From Actinoalloteichus fjordicus (GTDB lineage Bacteria; Actinomycetota; Actinomycetes; Mycobacteriales; Pseudonocardiaceae): a stretch of 64,000 bases of DNA. Below, piece after piece: positions 8,945 to 18,122 of the stretch. Numbering within the stretch: the stretch's first letter is position 1; each line of letters begins with the position of its first letter. The stretch spans positions 682,001-746,000 of the forward strand of contig NZ_CP016076.1 of assembly GCF_001941625.1 (NCBI RefSeq), in the 5' to 3' direction. The position numbers were made by a program, and so were the translations under genes. The notes beneath the pieces were generated by a model. It made no database searches. It saw only the letters and a program-made list of their open reading frames with translations, and had not been told where the DNA came from.

Positions 8945-10717
8945 ATGAGCGAGCACACCTCGAATGGTCCGGGCAGCGAGCCGGAGCCGACCGCCGGGGG
9001 CCAGGACCATCTCGGGTCGAATGCCGCCGGTGCCGACACCCCCGCGCACGGAGTCCCGATTCATCGTGAGCCCGGCGTCAGCGCGGACACCGGTCCCGAG
9101 GCAGGCGCCCCGCAGGGGCAGGCGGCCTCCGCAGCCGAGGAGCGCGACGGCGGGAGCAGTCCCGCAGGCACCCCCGCGAGCGGCACCTCGACGGGCTCGT
9201 CCCCGCTTGATCAGCAGGCTCAGCCTGGCGGCGTCCGCGACCACGGCGGACCGCCTCAGCCTGGTCAGTCCTCGGCGTACGGCGCGGTAGCCGCCGCCGC
9301 GTCACACCAGAACCAGCCGAGCCCCGAGCGCGGCGGTGCGGGCGGCTTCGGGAGCACGGGCGGCCTCGGCAGCACCGGCGGCTTCGGTAGTACCGGTGGC
9401 GGCCTCGGGAACACCGGCGGGCTCGGTGCGCCGCCGTTCGGTGCCCAGGTCTCCGGCGGCACTGCCGGCCCGCAGCAGCCGGGCGGCCCGGATCAGCCTT
9501 CGGCGCCCGGCGGCGGTCAGCCCCCCGGCGCAGGCGGACCGGCCGGCGTTCCCGGCGGGTACCCCGGTTACGGCCAGCACTATTCACACTCCTATCGCGA
9601 TCAGCCCGCCGGGCGGCGGCCGAAGGGACGAGGCAGCGTCGTTGCAGGGGTCGTCGCGCTGTCATTGCTGGTCGGCGGGGTCGCGGGCGGCGTCGGCGGC
9701 CTCGTCGGATACCAGCTCGCCGACGGCGGCACCTCGGTCAACTCCCTCGACCAGGAGCCGCCGCCCGCCAGGAACGCCTCCGACGCCCCGGAGGGCTCGG
9801 TTCAGGAGGTGGCGGACAAGGTGCTGCCCAGCGTCGTCCAACTCCAGGTCCAGAGCCAGCAGGGCGCCAGCGAGGGTTCCGGGATCATCCTCAGCGACGA
9901 CGGCTTGATCATGACTAACAACCACGTCATCGCCCCTGCGGCGGGCGGCGGCGAGATCGTGATCGCCTTCGAGGACGGCACCACCGCGCCTGCCCAGATC
10001 GAAGGACGCGATCCGACCTCGGACCTCGCCGTCGTGCGTGCTGAGGGAGTCTCCGGCCTGACCCCGGCGGAACTCGGCCGCTCCGACGATCTGGCGGTCG
10101 GGGAGCAGGCGGTGGCGATCGGATCGCCCTTCGGTCTGGTGGGCACCGTCACCTCGGGCATCATCTCCGCGCTCGACCGGCCGGTGGCCGCAGGCGGCGA
10201 GTCGCCGTCCGACGTGGCGACGGTCCTCGACGCCGTGCAGACCGATGCGGCCATCAACCCGGGCAACTCCGGCGGACCGCTGGTCGACATGCAGGGCCGG
10301 GTCATCGGCGTCAACTCGGTGATCTACAGCCCCCGGGGAGAGGGACAGCAGCAGGCGGGCTCGGTGGGCCTCGGCTTCGCCATCCCCATCGACCAGGCAC
10401 GGCGCATCGCCGAGGAGATCATCGACACCGGACAGGCGACGCAGGCGGTCCTCGGCGTGACGGTCACCGATCCCCGGCAGGGCTCGGGAGCCGAGATCGC
10501 CGAGGTGTCGCCGGACGGTGCCGCGGCCGAGAGCGGACTCTCGGCGGGCGAGATCATCACCAGGGTCGACGATCGACTCATTCAGGGCCGCGACGCACTC
10601 GTGGCGGCCGTGCGCTCCCAGGACCCGGGCCAACAGGTGACACTCACCGTGCTCGACTCCGGGGGCGGAGAACGCAGCGTGGACGTCACATTGGGCAGCC
10701 AGACGGTTGGTGAGTGA
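8945..10717 (+). CDS. htrA: HtrA/PepD-like membrane serine protease with PDZ domain
   Basis: A 590-residue envelope protease. The first 220 residues are a cytosolic, disordered Gly/Pro/Ser-rich region with GFGSTGG-type repeats, followed by one membrane helix (VVAGVVALSLLVGGVAGGV). The trypsin-like domain has the catalytic triad in NNHVI (His), TSDLAVV (Asp) and NPGNSGGP (Ser). A C-terminal PDZ domain follows (ILGVTV-like start through GEIITRVDD). It degrades misfolded envelope proteins and, in mycobacteria, is an MprAB target. ATG 8945 is preferred over GTG 8930, which falls closer to the regulatory repeat. Confidence 0.94.
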   Translation: MSEHTSNGPGSEPEPTAGGQDHLGSNAAGADTPAHGVPIHREPGVSADTGPEAGAPQGQAASAAEERDGGSSPAGTPASGTSTGSSPLDQQAQPGGVRDHGGPPQPGQSSAYGAVAAAASHQNQPSPERGGAGGFGSTGGLGSTGGFGSTGGGLGNTGGLGAPPFGAQVSGGTAGPQQPGGPDQPSAPGGGQPPGAGGPAGVPGGYPGYGQHYSHSYRDQPAGRRPKGRGSVVAGVVALSLLVGGVAGGVGGLVGYQLADGGTSVNSLDQEPPPARNASDAPEGSVQEVADKVLPSVVQLQVQSQQGASEGSGIILSDDGLIMTNNHVIAPAAGGGEIVIAFEDGTTAPAQIEGRDPTSDLAVVRAEGVSGLTPAELGRSDDLAVGEQAVAIGSPFGLVGTVTSGIISALDRPVAAGGESPSDVATVLDAVQTDAAINPGNSGGPLVDMQGRVIGVNSVIYSPRGEGQQQAGSVGLGFAIPIDQARRIAEEIIDTGQATQAVLGVTVTDPRQGSGAEIAEVSPDGAAAESGLSAGEIITRVDDRLIQGRDALVAAVRSQDPGQQVTLTVLDSGGGERSVDVTLGSQTVGE

Positions 10718-10721
10718 GCGA

Positions 10722-11375
10722 ATGAAGACAAGTGATGTGGGAACCGGCGACACTGCCTCGACGGGCATGACGGTGACGGTCAGCGGCCAGTCGTTAGTCG
10801 CCGCGGGTGACATTAACGGCGGCCTTGCGCAGATGTCCGATCTGCTGTCGAACGTGCCCACTACGGTGATCGGTATGGAACGCAGCGCGCAGCGTCTCGG
10901 CCGTGCCCTCGTCGTGGTCGTGGACGACCGGGTCACCCAGGGGGAGTACGAGGACGTCACCGGCCCGTTGGTCACCGAGCTTCTGGAGGAGACCGGCTTC
11001 ATCGTCGACGGCAGTGTCGTCGTACCTGGTGAGCTGGTGGACATCCGCAACGCGCTGAACACGGCGGTGATCGGCGGGGTCGACCTGGTGATCACGGTCG
11101 GCGGCACGGGAGTGTCTCCGCGAGACGTCACGCCCGATGCGACGGCTGGCGTACTCGACCGGCCGGTCCCGGGGATCGCGGAGGCGCTGCGTGCCTCCGG
11201 CCTGGCGGCAGGCGCGGTCGACGCAGGCATCTCCCGCGGCCTCGTCGGTGTCTCGGGCAGCACGCTCGTGGTCAACATCGCGGGCTCGCGATCCGCCGTA
11301 CGCGACGGAATGGCCACGCTCAGCCCGCTGGTGACCCATGTCATCGAGGAGCTGTCCAGTCTGGAGACGCCCTGA
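10722..11375 (+). CDS. moaB: MoaB/Mog-family molybdopterin adenylyltransferase
   Basis: A 217-residue protein whose residues from about 55 on form a MoaB/Mog fold with the signature TVGGTGVSPRDVTPD and the pterin-binding loop near SGS. It adenylylates molybdopterin before metal insertion. About 50 extra N-terminal residues precede the usual start at MERSAQRLGRALVVVV. They lack known motifs, and ATG 10875 would give the standard length but has no clear ribosome site. The gene lies 4 bases after htrA, so the two are probably cotranscribed, as in mycobacteria (pepD-moaB2). Confidence 0.9.
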   Translation: MKTSDVGTGDTASTGMTVTVSGQSLVAAGDINGGLAQMSDLLSNVPTTVIGMERSAQRLGRALVVVVDDRVTQGEYEDVTGPLVTELLEETGFIVDGSVVVPGELVDIRNALNTAVIGGVDLVITVGGTGVSPRDVTPDATAGVLDRPVPGIAEALRASGLAAGAVDAGISRGLVGVSGSTLVVNIAGSRSAVRDGMATLSPLVTHVIEELSSLETP

Positions 11376-11603
11376 TCAGTCGAGTCGGTTCACACCGGGC
11401 TCCGGCCCCGCCGCAGTGGTGGGTACGGAGCCCGGAGTGCGTCCGGGGCCGGTTCGTTGCGTTCTCCTGCTGTGGGGCACGGCTTCGGCAGACGGCCGCC
11501 CGCCGAGGCGATGTGACACCACTCACGGATCCCGCCGGAGAGTCGGCGGCTTCGAAGGTCGGCGGCCCAGGGCCGGTGTCGTCGGCGTCGCCGAGGTGAC
11601 CTC

Positions 11604-11828
11604 TCAGTCGTCCTTCTTCGTGCTGCCGTCCGGGTCGAGCACCTTCTCGACCTTCTCGCTGACGGACTCGATCTTCTCGGTGTACTTGCCGCCGGTGACG
11701 TCGTCGGCCTTGTCCGCCACCACGCTCACACCCTTGGCCGCGGCGTCGCCTGCCTTCTCCGCGACGCTGCCCGCCTTCTCCCGAGCCTGTGCAGCGAGTT
11801 CCTTGGCCTTGTCCAGGAAGTTGCTCAT
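11604..11828 (-). CDS. MT0933/Rv0909-like antitoxin-family small protein
   Basis: A 74-residue, Lys/Ala-rich helical protein of the Rv0909-like family (MSNFLDKAKELAAQAREKAGSVAEKAG). Homologues are annotated as antitoxins, but no toxin gene is adjacent here. The heptad-like AxxAxEKAGD pattern also resembles stress or LEA-type proteins. It is transcribed alone, convergent to moaB. ATG 11828 is preceded on its strand by GAGAGAGGCGCC. Confidence 0.82.
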   Translation of the reverse strand: MSNFLDKAKELAAQAREKAGSVAEKAGDAAAKGVSVVADKADDVTGGKYTEKIESVSEKVEKVLDPDGSTKKDD

Positions 11829-12319
11829 GGCGCCTCTCTCTCGTCTCCGGTGTTACCGGGTCTCGGCATCATTATCGATGTCGTGGCCGTTCTCCTCCGC
11901 CGGTTGACGAGACCGGCCGGGAACGGCGAAGCGCCTTGCCGGGGACGCCGACTCCGCCAGACTCTCCCGAGCGGGCAGGCCCGGCTGCGGCGGCGGCCCC
12001 GACGACGTCAAGGCTGTCCGGTGCTGAGACTCGACCCGGCACGTGCCGCCGCAGACGCAGGTGGCTTGAGCCGCGTCCCACACCGTCAGACGCCCGCCTG
12101 ACGGCCGTCCCCACGGCGGATTGCCGCCTGTGCGGGCTGCACCGCTCCAGGCAGACGCCTGGCGACTCCGGTATCGCAGGACCGACGTTCCCTTTGCGTG
12201 GAACACCAGGCCTGGCTCACGCCCGGCCGGGCAGGCGCACCCTGCAGTCGTGCCCGTCGCCGTCGCCGTCCCCCACCGCCCCACTCGGCCCCCCGCCGCG
12301 ACCGGGTCATACTTGAGCC
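11829..12319. other. intergenic region, no gene seen
   Basis: About 490 bases of extreme GC content between divergent small genes. Open frames on both strands are low-complexity Arg/Pro-rich readings without ribosome sites. Promoters for both flanking genes must lie here. Confidence 0.45.
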
Positions 12320-12508
12320 ATGGAGACTCCGCAGAACGGGAAGGCCGCCCCGACGCCGGACCGCGCGGCCTACTCGGCTCGGCGGATGCAGGAGGTGTTC
12401 GGGGACGTCCTGCCCGCCACGACGGCGGACGAGCGGGACGAGCGGGACGGTCGCCCAGGCCACGGCGACGACTGGTACCGGGACAACCGACCGCCCCACC
12501 ACGGCTGA
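12320..12508 (+). CDS. small conserved-looking protein next to mscL
   Basis: A 62-residue hydrophilic protein (METPQNGKAAP start) with an RMQEVFGDVLPATTADE core and a charged WYRDNRPPHH tail. It has ATG with a purine-rich leader and converges on mscL with a 16-base gap. I do not recognise a family. Its regular codon use and position suggest it is expressed. Confidence 0.6.
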   Translation: METPQNGKAAPTPDRAAYSARRMQEVFGDVLPATTADERDERDGRPGHGDDWYRDNRPPHHG

Positions 12509-12524
12509 GCCGAGGCGCTGCTGG

Positions 12525-12950
12525 TCAGCTCTCCACCCGCTCCGCCTGTTCCTGACGCTGTTGTGCTCGCAGGAGATCCCGGATCTCGGTGAGCAGTTCG
12601 ACGTCGGTCGGCTCGGCGGGCCCGGGCTCCTCGCCACGCTTGCGCCGCTGCTGAAGCTTGTTCATCGGCAGCACGAAGATGAAGTAGACGACGGCCGCCA
12701 CGATCAGGAAGTTCAGCGTGGCCGTGAGCACGGCGCCGAAGTCGATGCTCAGGGCCGAGCCGTCCGGGCGGGTGCCGATCCTGATCCCGAGGTTGCCGGT
12801 GTCGGCCGGGCCGATGATGTCGACGATCGGCTGGATCAGGTTCGTCGTGAAAGCGGTGACGATCGAGGTGAACGCGGCGCCGATCACGACGGCGACCGCG
12901 AGGTCGATCACATTGCCACGCATCAGGAAGTCTTTGAAGCCCTTGAACAT
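12525..12950 (-). CDS. mscL: large-conductance mechanosensitive channel
   Basis: A 141-residue channel that opens under membrane tension to release solutes on osmotic downshock. It begins with the amphipathic MFKGFKDFLMRGN helix. TM1 is VIDLAVAVVIGAAFTSIVTAF, here noted by its core AVAVVIGAAF, and TM2 is about residues 72-95 (NFLIVAAVVYFIFVLPMN). A charged cytoplasmic helix (EIRDLLRAQQ) follows. Length and motif order are standard. It is part of the conserved htrA-moaB-mscL neighbourhood. Confidence 0.96.
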   Translation of the reverse strand: MFKGFKDFLMRGNVIDLAVAVVIGAAFTSIVTAFTTNLIQPIVDIIGPADTGNLGIRIGTRPDGSALSIDFGAVLTATLNFLIVAAVVYFIFVLPMNKLQQRRKRGEEPGPAEPTDVELLTEIRDLLRAQQRQEQAERVES

Positions 12951-13079
12951 CTGGTCGCTCCTCTGGCAGGGACTCGTTCGCTGGGTACGGCGGCCTGTGG
13001 TGAGGCGTCGCCGTATCAGTGCCGCCGAGAACGGTAGTCAATCGATCCGGGACGCTTAACTCCGCCCAGCGATGAACAA

Positions 13080-13739
13080 TCAACGCAGTGTGATCGTCAA
13101 GTCTTGAAGTACGGAGGCGGCGGCCACGACCGTGGCGACGTCACCGGGTAAGGCGACGATGACCAGCCTGCCGTCATCCCCTGGTTCGCCCGGTGGACGC
13201 ACCGCGATGACCACGGCGTTCTCCGCCAGCACCGTCCCGGCGCCGAGATCCGGATCGACGCCGACCACGTCCACCCGACGACCGGGATGCAGGAGATCGG
13301 CCAGCCCGCCGTCCGCAAGGCGAACGCCCACGGCAGAAGCGGTGTGATCGCCCGCCGCGAGGGTGGTCACCTGCCTGCCCACCAGCCGGACATCGGTGAT
13401 CGCCTCGCCGCGTCGCGCACCGCCCGCGAGGACCCGGCCGACGATGTCGTCGCTGCCGGTCAGCAGCCCGTCCGGAGCCTGGTCGTCCGGTATCCGGCCC
13501 TCGACGACGTCCTCGCCTCGGAGGGCGGTGCCGGGAGCCAGGTCGCGGACTGCGAACAACGCCGGGACGGTGTGCTCGTCGGCCGAGTCCGCCGAGCGGA
13601 TGGTCAGCGCGGCGGCGAGCAGCACGAGGGCGGCGGCGAGCACCCGTCGAAGAAGCATCATCCGTGCCCATCGAGCACTGGGAACGAGGCGCGACAGCCG
13701 ATCACGAAGCCCCGGACCCAGCCGTTCCTTCGTCGCCAT
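13080..13739 (-). CDS. SAF-domain protein, CpaB/RcpC-like
   Basis: A 219-residue protein with one N-terminal membrane helix (residues about 28-46) and a SAF domain (VPALFAVRDLAPGTALRGEDV). An RcpC-type region follows (RRVDVVGVDPD). CpaB/RcpC proteins gate Flp/Tad pilus assembly in the periplasm, but no pilus genes are near. In actinomycetes a lone copy commonly sits between mscL and the FmdB-like gene. The pilus role is inferred from family only. ATG 13739 with TTCGT-rich leader; no clear ribosome site. Confidence 0.82.
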   Translation of the reverse strand: MATKERLGPGLRDRLSRLVPSARWARMMLLRRVLAAALVLLAAALTIRSADSADEHTVPALFAVRDLAPGTALRGEDVVEGRIPDDQAPDGLLTGSDDIVGRVLAGGARRGEAITDVRLVGRQVTTLAAGDHTASAVGVRLADGGLADLLHPGRRVDVVGVDPDLGAGTVLAENAVVIAVRPPGEPGDDGRLVIVALPGDVATVVAAASVLQDLTITLR

Positions 13740-14347
13740 GACGCCTCCCGTGACTCACCGTTCTGACGTCGGCGACGTTAGGCGGCCTGATCACGCGGAG
13801 CGAGCGAGTATGCACGGGCCTGTGGATAACTCGAGCGATGTGGACAACTCCGAGGCGACCGCAGGCGAGAGACCGGCGGATGCGCGGGCTCGCAGCCGGC
13901 GGGCGGCCGCCGTCCAGCACCCCAACCGGGTGGACCCTGCGGGCAGACCTCGCTTCTCGATAACCCGACCGAACAGACCGTGCCGAGTCGTTGAACAGGA
14001 AGAACGCGTCTCGCCGCCTGCCGCGGCGGGTCGGACTGATGCCACCTGCGCACGGGCATGGCGCCGGTCGCGCTGATGCTCGTCCGTGGCGCAGGAGCAG
14101 CCACCGGCAGCGACCGGCGGGCGTCTACCGCCGAGCCGGCCGGCGGCGTGGCGAGGCTCCTCGTCGGCAGGATCAGATCGACGCTGCTTCGGTGGTCGTC
14201 AGCTCTGCCGGGCTGTGGCGGGCGGGCAGCACGGTGCTCGGCCCGTCGGGTCGGGCGACCGCGCCGACCCTCGCCTCATGGTCCGAGGGGCGCGGCAGCC
14301 TGCCGTGTCAGGTGATGGTGCCGAGATGGAGACGACGGCTGCCCGGC
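13740..14347. other. long intergenic region with DnaA-box-like sites
   Basis: About 600 bases between two minus-strand genes. Apart from the two DnaA-box-like 9-mers near its left end, I see no gene. Open frames are Arg-rich shadows on both strands. Confidence 0.45.
13821..13847. promoter_or_regulatory. two tandem DnaA-box-like 9-mers
   Basis: TGTGGATAA at 13821-13829 and TGTGGACAA at 13839-13847, in the same orientation and 18 bp apart. These are the complements of TTATCCACA and TTGTCCACA, the enteric and actinobacterial DnaA-box consensus sequences. They lie upstream of the CpaB-like gene, far from dnaA or parAB genes in this window. Confidence 0.5.
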
Positions 14348-14734
14348 TCAGCTGGACGCGGCAGCCTTGGCGGCGCCGTTCGAGCCCGCCGCGCCGCCTG
14401 CGGAGCCGGAACCGCTCGCACCGCCGGACGAGGAACCGGATGAGGAACCGGACGAGGAGCCGCTGCTCTCGCTGCTCTTCGGCGTGGCGGTCTCGGACTT
14501 CTTCTCCGAACCGCCGGACTCCGCCTTGACGGTCGAGGTGGAGCCGTCGCCGGTGCCGCTGCGGCTGTCGGTGCGGTAGAAGCCGCTGCCCTTGAAGACG
14601 ATGCCCACCGAGGAGAAGAGCTTGCGCAGTCGGCCCTGGCACTCCGGACAGTCGGTCAGCGATGACTCGCTGAAGCGCTGCACCGCCTCGAAGCGGTGGT
14701 CGCAGGCGGTGCACGCATACTGATAGGTGGGCAC
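14348..14734 (-). CDS. FmdB-family zinc-ribbon protein with low-complexity tail
   Basis: A 128-residue protein starting PTYQYACTACDHRFE after a GTG. GGAGGA ends 6 bases before that GTG (14741-14746 on this strand), which decides it over the ATG at 14752. CxxC pairs CTAC and CPEC form the FmdB zinc ribbon in the first 45 residues. VFKGSGFYRTD is the family's second block. The rest is an acidic linker and SSGSSSG-type repeats, probably disordered. Its role is unknown, possibly regulatory. It has standard synteny before 5-formyl-THF cyclo-ligase. Confidence 0.92.
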   Translation of the reverse strand: MPTYQYACTACDHRFEAVQRFSESSLTDCPECQGRLRKLFSSVGIVFKGSGFYRTDSRSGTGDGSTSTVKAESGGSEKKSETATPKSSESSGSSSGSSSGSSSGGASGSGSAGGAAGSNGAAKAAASS

Positions 14735-14808
14735 AGCGTTTCCTCCGGACATCTGCCGGCACTCGTGGAGTGGGAGTGCCAGATTAATAATGCGCCTTTC
14801 CTCGGGGA

Positions 14809-15471
14809 CTATGCAAACCTCGGGCGCCTTCGGCCTGCCGTGGAAAGGCGTCGCAACCCGCCGCCGGGGGTCAGCACCGACGTCATCAGCACGTCGTGCG
14901 GCTCGGCGGGCAGCAGCGCGTCGACATGTTCCTCGTCACGAATCACCGCGGCGACCGTCGCCGTCGCTCGCACGCCGGGCAGGGACCGGTCGTAGTAGCC
15001 GCCGCCCCGCCCCAGCCGCACACCTGTCTGATCGACTGCCAGGGCGGGCACCAGGAGCAACGAGGCCCAGACGACCGCCGCGGTGCCCAATGGAGAGCCT
15101 GCGGGCTCCTGGAGTCCGAACGGCCCCGTCCTGAGTCCGTTCCGCCCGGTGAACTCGGCCCAGTCCAGTGCCCCGGCGCCCGCCACGATCGGCAGCAGCA
15201 CGCGGACGCCTGCCCGCCGGAGCGAATCCAGACCGTCGATCGAACCCGGCTCGGTGCGTACCGGGAGATAGGCGCAGACCGTCTCCCCCGCCAGGCCGTC
15301 GGCGAGTTCACCCAGGACGGCGGCGAGCGCCTCGGCCTCGGCGGCACGCGTCGCCGCCGAGACCGCCCGTCGCGCCGCGACCAGCGTGTCGCGCCACTCG
15401 TCCTTGGTACGGGTCGTGGGCGCCACGGCCTGGTCCGTGAACGGATGTCCCGACTCCCGGTTCGCGCTCAT
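14809..15471 (-). CDS. 5-formyltetrahydrofolate cyclo-ligase
   Basis: A 220-residue enzyme that uses ATP to convert 5-formyl-THF to 5,10-methenyl-THF, salvaging a folate dead end. Family marks are LVAARRAVSA (basic N-terminal), LLPIVAGAGALDWAEF, LLLVPALAVDQTGVRLGRGGGYYDR (shortened here to its key GVRLGRGGGYYDR) and a C-terminal HDVLMTSV. ATG 15471. It is divergent from galU, as in many actinomycetes. Confidence 0.95.
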   Translation of the reverse strand: MSANRESGHPFTDQAVAPTTRTKDEWRDTLVAARRAVSAATRAAEAEALAAVLGELADGLAGETVCAYLPVRTEPGSIDGLDSLRRAGVRVLLPIVAGAGALDWAEFTGRNGLRTGPFGLQEPAGSPLGTAAVVWASLLLVPALAVDQTGVRLGRGGGYYDRSLPGVRATATVAAVIRDEEHVDALLPAEPHDVLMTSVLTPGGGLRRLSTAGRRRPRFA

Positions 15472-15709
15472 GCCTCGACCCTAGAGGCCGCCGGGCGTGT
15501 CCAGCCCCGGCTCCACCGCGAACCCCCACGATGTCGACCGTCTCGGCCGTCCCGCCGCGGCGATCAGGGCATTCATGGTGGATGGGGGCAGGACGGCGGA
15601 GCACCGGCGGGCCCTTTCGGGTGAGTCGGAGCTGCCGACTCGTCGCTTCCTGTGTATCGGCGATCATGATTCCGTCATCGGCGACCAGGGGTGCCGCTAG
15701 GCTCCCTCC

Positions 15710-16606
15710 ATGAGCCCGACGACTGCCTTCCGCACAGCCATCGTGCCCGCCGCAGGCCTGGGAACACGCTTCCTCCCCGCCACGAAGTCGGTGCCGAAGG
15801 AACTGCTGCCCGTGGTCGACACGCCCGCCATCGAACTCGTCGCGGCCGAGGCCGCCGAGGCAGGCGCCGAGCGGTTGATCATCGTGACCTCGCCGGAGAA
15901 GTCCTCGGTCGCCGGGCACTTCCAGCCCCGCCCTGACCTGGAGAAGACGCTCGCCGATCGGGGCAAGACGGAGCTGTTGGAGAAGGTGCGGCGCGCACCG
16001 AGCCTGTTGAAGGCCGAGGTCGCGATTCAGGAGCAGGCGTTGGGCCTCGGCCATGCGGTCGCGTGTGCCCGGCCCAATCTCACCGAGTCGGACGACGCCG
16101 TCGCCGTGCTGCTGCCGGACGACCTGGTGCTGCCAACCGGGGCGTTGAGCGCGATGGCGAAGGTGCGGGAGCAGTTCGGCGGCAGCGTGCTGTGCGCCTT
16201 CGACATCCCCCGCGAGCAGATCTCGGCATACGGGGTGTTCGACGTCGACCCGACTGACATCGAGGACGTCCTGCGGGTCAAGGGCATGGTCGAGAAGCCT
16301 GCGCCGGAGGCCGCGCCGTCGACCTTCGCCGCCGCAGGCCGGTACCTGCTGGACCGGGCCGTCTTCGACGCGCTGGATCGCATCACCCCGGGTGCGGGCG
16401 GTGAACTGCAGCTCACGGATGCCGTCGCGCTGCTGATCGAGGAGGGCCATCCGGTGCACGTCGTCGTCCACCGGGGCGGCCGCCACGACCTGGGGAACCC
16501 TGGGGGCTTTCTGCGTGCCGCAGTGGACTTCGCCCTAGAGAACCCCGAGTATGGCCCCGAGCTGCGGGAATGGTTGAGTCAGAGGTTGTCCGACGCCGCG
16601 CGGTGA
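15710..16606 (+). CDS. galU: UTP-glucose-1-phosphate uridylyltransferase
   Basis: A 298-residue enzyme making UDP-glucose from UTP and glucose-1-phosphate for cell-wall and exopolysaccharide synthesis. The nucleotide-binding start IVPAAGLGTRFLPATKSVPKE is shown by its key GLGTRFLPATK and PKELLPV. EQALGLGHAV, AVLLPDD and GMVEKP follow, then GGELQLTDA, all standard. ATG 15710. It heads the conserved galU-glp-rimJ-glpR run and also supplies the galT pathway. Confidence 0.97.
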   Translation: MSPTTAFRTAIVPAAGLGTRFLPATKSVPKELLPVVDTPAIELVAAEAAEAGAERLIIVTSPEKSSVAGHFQPRPDLEKTLADRGKTELLEKVRRAPSLLKAEVAIQEQALGLGHAVACARPNLTESDDAVAVLLPDDLVLPTGALSAMAKVREQFGGSVLCAFDIPREQISAYGVFDVDPTDIEDVLRVKGMVEKPAPEAAPSTFAAAGRYLLDRAVFDALDRITPGAGGELQLTDAVALLIEEGHPVHVVVHRGGRHDLGNPGGFLRAAVDFALENPEYGPELREWLSQRLSDAAR

Positions 16607-16678
16607 TCGCGCCGGGGCGGCGGGACTCCTAGACACCGAGGGCAGTGCCCTCGCGCACAACGGTGAGGTCCGATAACG

Positions 16679-17902
16679 ATGAGGTCGGTAGACGAGCAGT
16701 TGGCCAGGGTGCTCGCCGCTGCCGTGCGGCCCTCCCCGGTCAGGGTGGCCATCTCGGAGGCACAGGGGCTGCTCTGCGCCGAGGACGTGGTGGCCGAACG
16801 CGCTCTGCCCGGGTTCGATCAGGCGGCCGTGGACGGCTACGCCGCGCGCAGCGTGGACGTGCAGCAGGCCGCAGAGGAGCCGATCACCATGCCGGTGGTC
16901 GGCGAGATCGTCGCGGGCTCGCGGCAGCCGCGAAGACTTCAACCCGGCCAGCTGGTGCGGGTGAACACCGGCGCTCCGCTGCCGACGCTGGCCGACGCGG
17001 TGGTGCCCCTGGACTACACCGACGAGCATCCCGCGAAGGTCACCGTGAACCGTTCGGTGCCCTCGGCCGCGTTCGTGCGGCGCGAGGGCGAGGACGTGCA
17101 GACGGGGGACGTCGCGGTGCGTCGAGGCGCGGTGATCGGGGCGGCACAGGTGGGCCTGCTCGCCGCCGTCGGCCGGAACAAGGTCCTGGTGCATCCTCGG
17201 CCCCGAGTGTCGATCATCTCGGTGGGGGAGGAACTGGTCGACATCGATCGGCCCCCCGGCGGGGGACAGGTCTACGACGTCAACACCTACGCGCTGGCCG
17301 CCGCCGCCAGGGACGCAGGCGCCGAGGTGACCAGGGTGGGCATCGTCAGTGCCGAGACCAGACGACTGCACGAGGTCGTCGAGGGCAGGCTGCTGCTCTC
17401 CGAGGTGGTGGTCATCGTCGGCGGCGTCGGCGGCACGGTGGGCAAGGACGTCCGGGCCACCCTCGCGGAACTGGGCGACATCGACATGACCCGCGTCGCC
17501 GTCCACCCCGGGTCCACGCAGGGCTTCGGCCGACTCGGTCCCGACCGGGTGCCGACCTTCCTACTGCCCGGCAACCCGGTGAGCGCACTGGTCGTCTTCG
17601 AGGTGCTGGTCAGACCGTTGATCCGGGCCGCGCTGGGCAAGAGCAACCCGTACCGCCGCGTGATCAACGCCGAACTGCTGTCGCCGGTCTCCTCGACCAA
17701 GGGACGTCGTGGATATCTGCGCGGCCAGCTTCTGCGCGACCGGGGCAGCGAGCAGTATCTGGTGCAACCGGTCGGGGCGGGCGGGTCTCACCTGCTGGCA
17801 TCGCTGGCGGAGGCGAACTGCCTCATCGTCGTCGACGAAGACGTGACAGAGCTCACCGCAGGCGAAGAGGTCCAGGTCAGCTTCCTGGCTCAGCGGGCCT
17901 GA
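16679..17902 (+). CDS. glp: gephyrin-like molybdotransferase Glp (MoeA family)
   Basis: A 407-residue MoeA-fold protein: VDEQLARVLAA start, AVDGYA substrate loop, VNTGAPLPTLADAVVP, then the MPT-binding domain with SVGEEL, GGVGGTVGKDV and LPGNPVSALVVF. In Corynebacterium this paralogue (Glp) binds FtsZ and the membrane receptor GlpR, linking it to division as well as MoCo synthesis. The presence of a glpR-like gene three places downstream supports the same assignment. ATG 16679, about 70 bases after galU. Confidence 0.93.
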   Translation: MRSVDEQLARVLAAAVRPSPVRVAISEAQGLLCAEDVVAERALPGFDQAAVDGYAARSVDVQQAAEEPITMPVVGEIVAGSRQPRRLQPGQLVRVNTGAPLPTLADAVVPLDYTDEHPAKVTVNRSVPSAAFVRREGEDVQTGDVAVRRGAVIGAAQVGLLAAVGRNKVLVHPRPRVSIISVGEELVDIDRPPGGGQVYDVNTYALAAAARDAGAEVTRVGIVSAETRRLHEVVEGRLLLSEVVVIVGGVGGTVGKDVRATLAELGDIDMTRVAVHPGSTQGFGRLGPDRVPTFLLPGNPVSALVVFEVLVRPLIRAALGKSNPYRRVINAELLSPVSSTKGRRGYLRGQLLRDRGSEQYLVQPVGAGGSHLLASLAEANCLIVVDEDVTELTAGEEVQVSFLAQRA

Positions 17903-18122
17903 TCGCGCCTGCGCGGAAGCAGGTCGTCTCCGTACTCGACCGCCGCTCGCCGGGAGTCTTGGACCTTGCGGGGACTGCTCACCCACGCCCCGACGTCGCC
18001 GTGCGGCGGGCTGTGCTGACGTGCCGTCTCGGCTGCCGAGGCGATACCGGCGTTCGGGTGAAAGGGCGGTGTCTCACGACGGTGAGCGGCCCTTACCTGC
18101 CCGCGATCGACATACTGGGGCG

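Noticed and set aside
11853-12284. Minus-strand 143-codon frame before mscL
   Set aside because: Cys/Gly/Arg-rich with no motif or ribosome site, and opposite an equally open frame.
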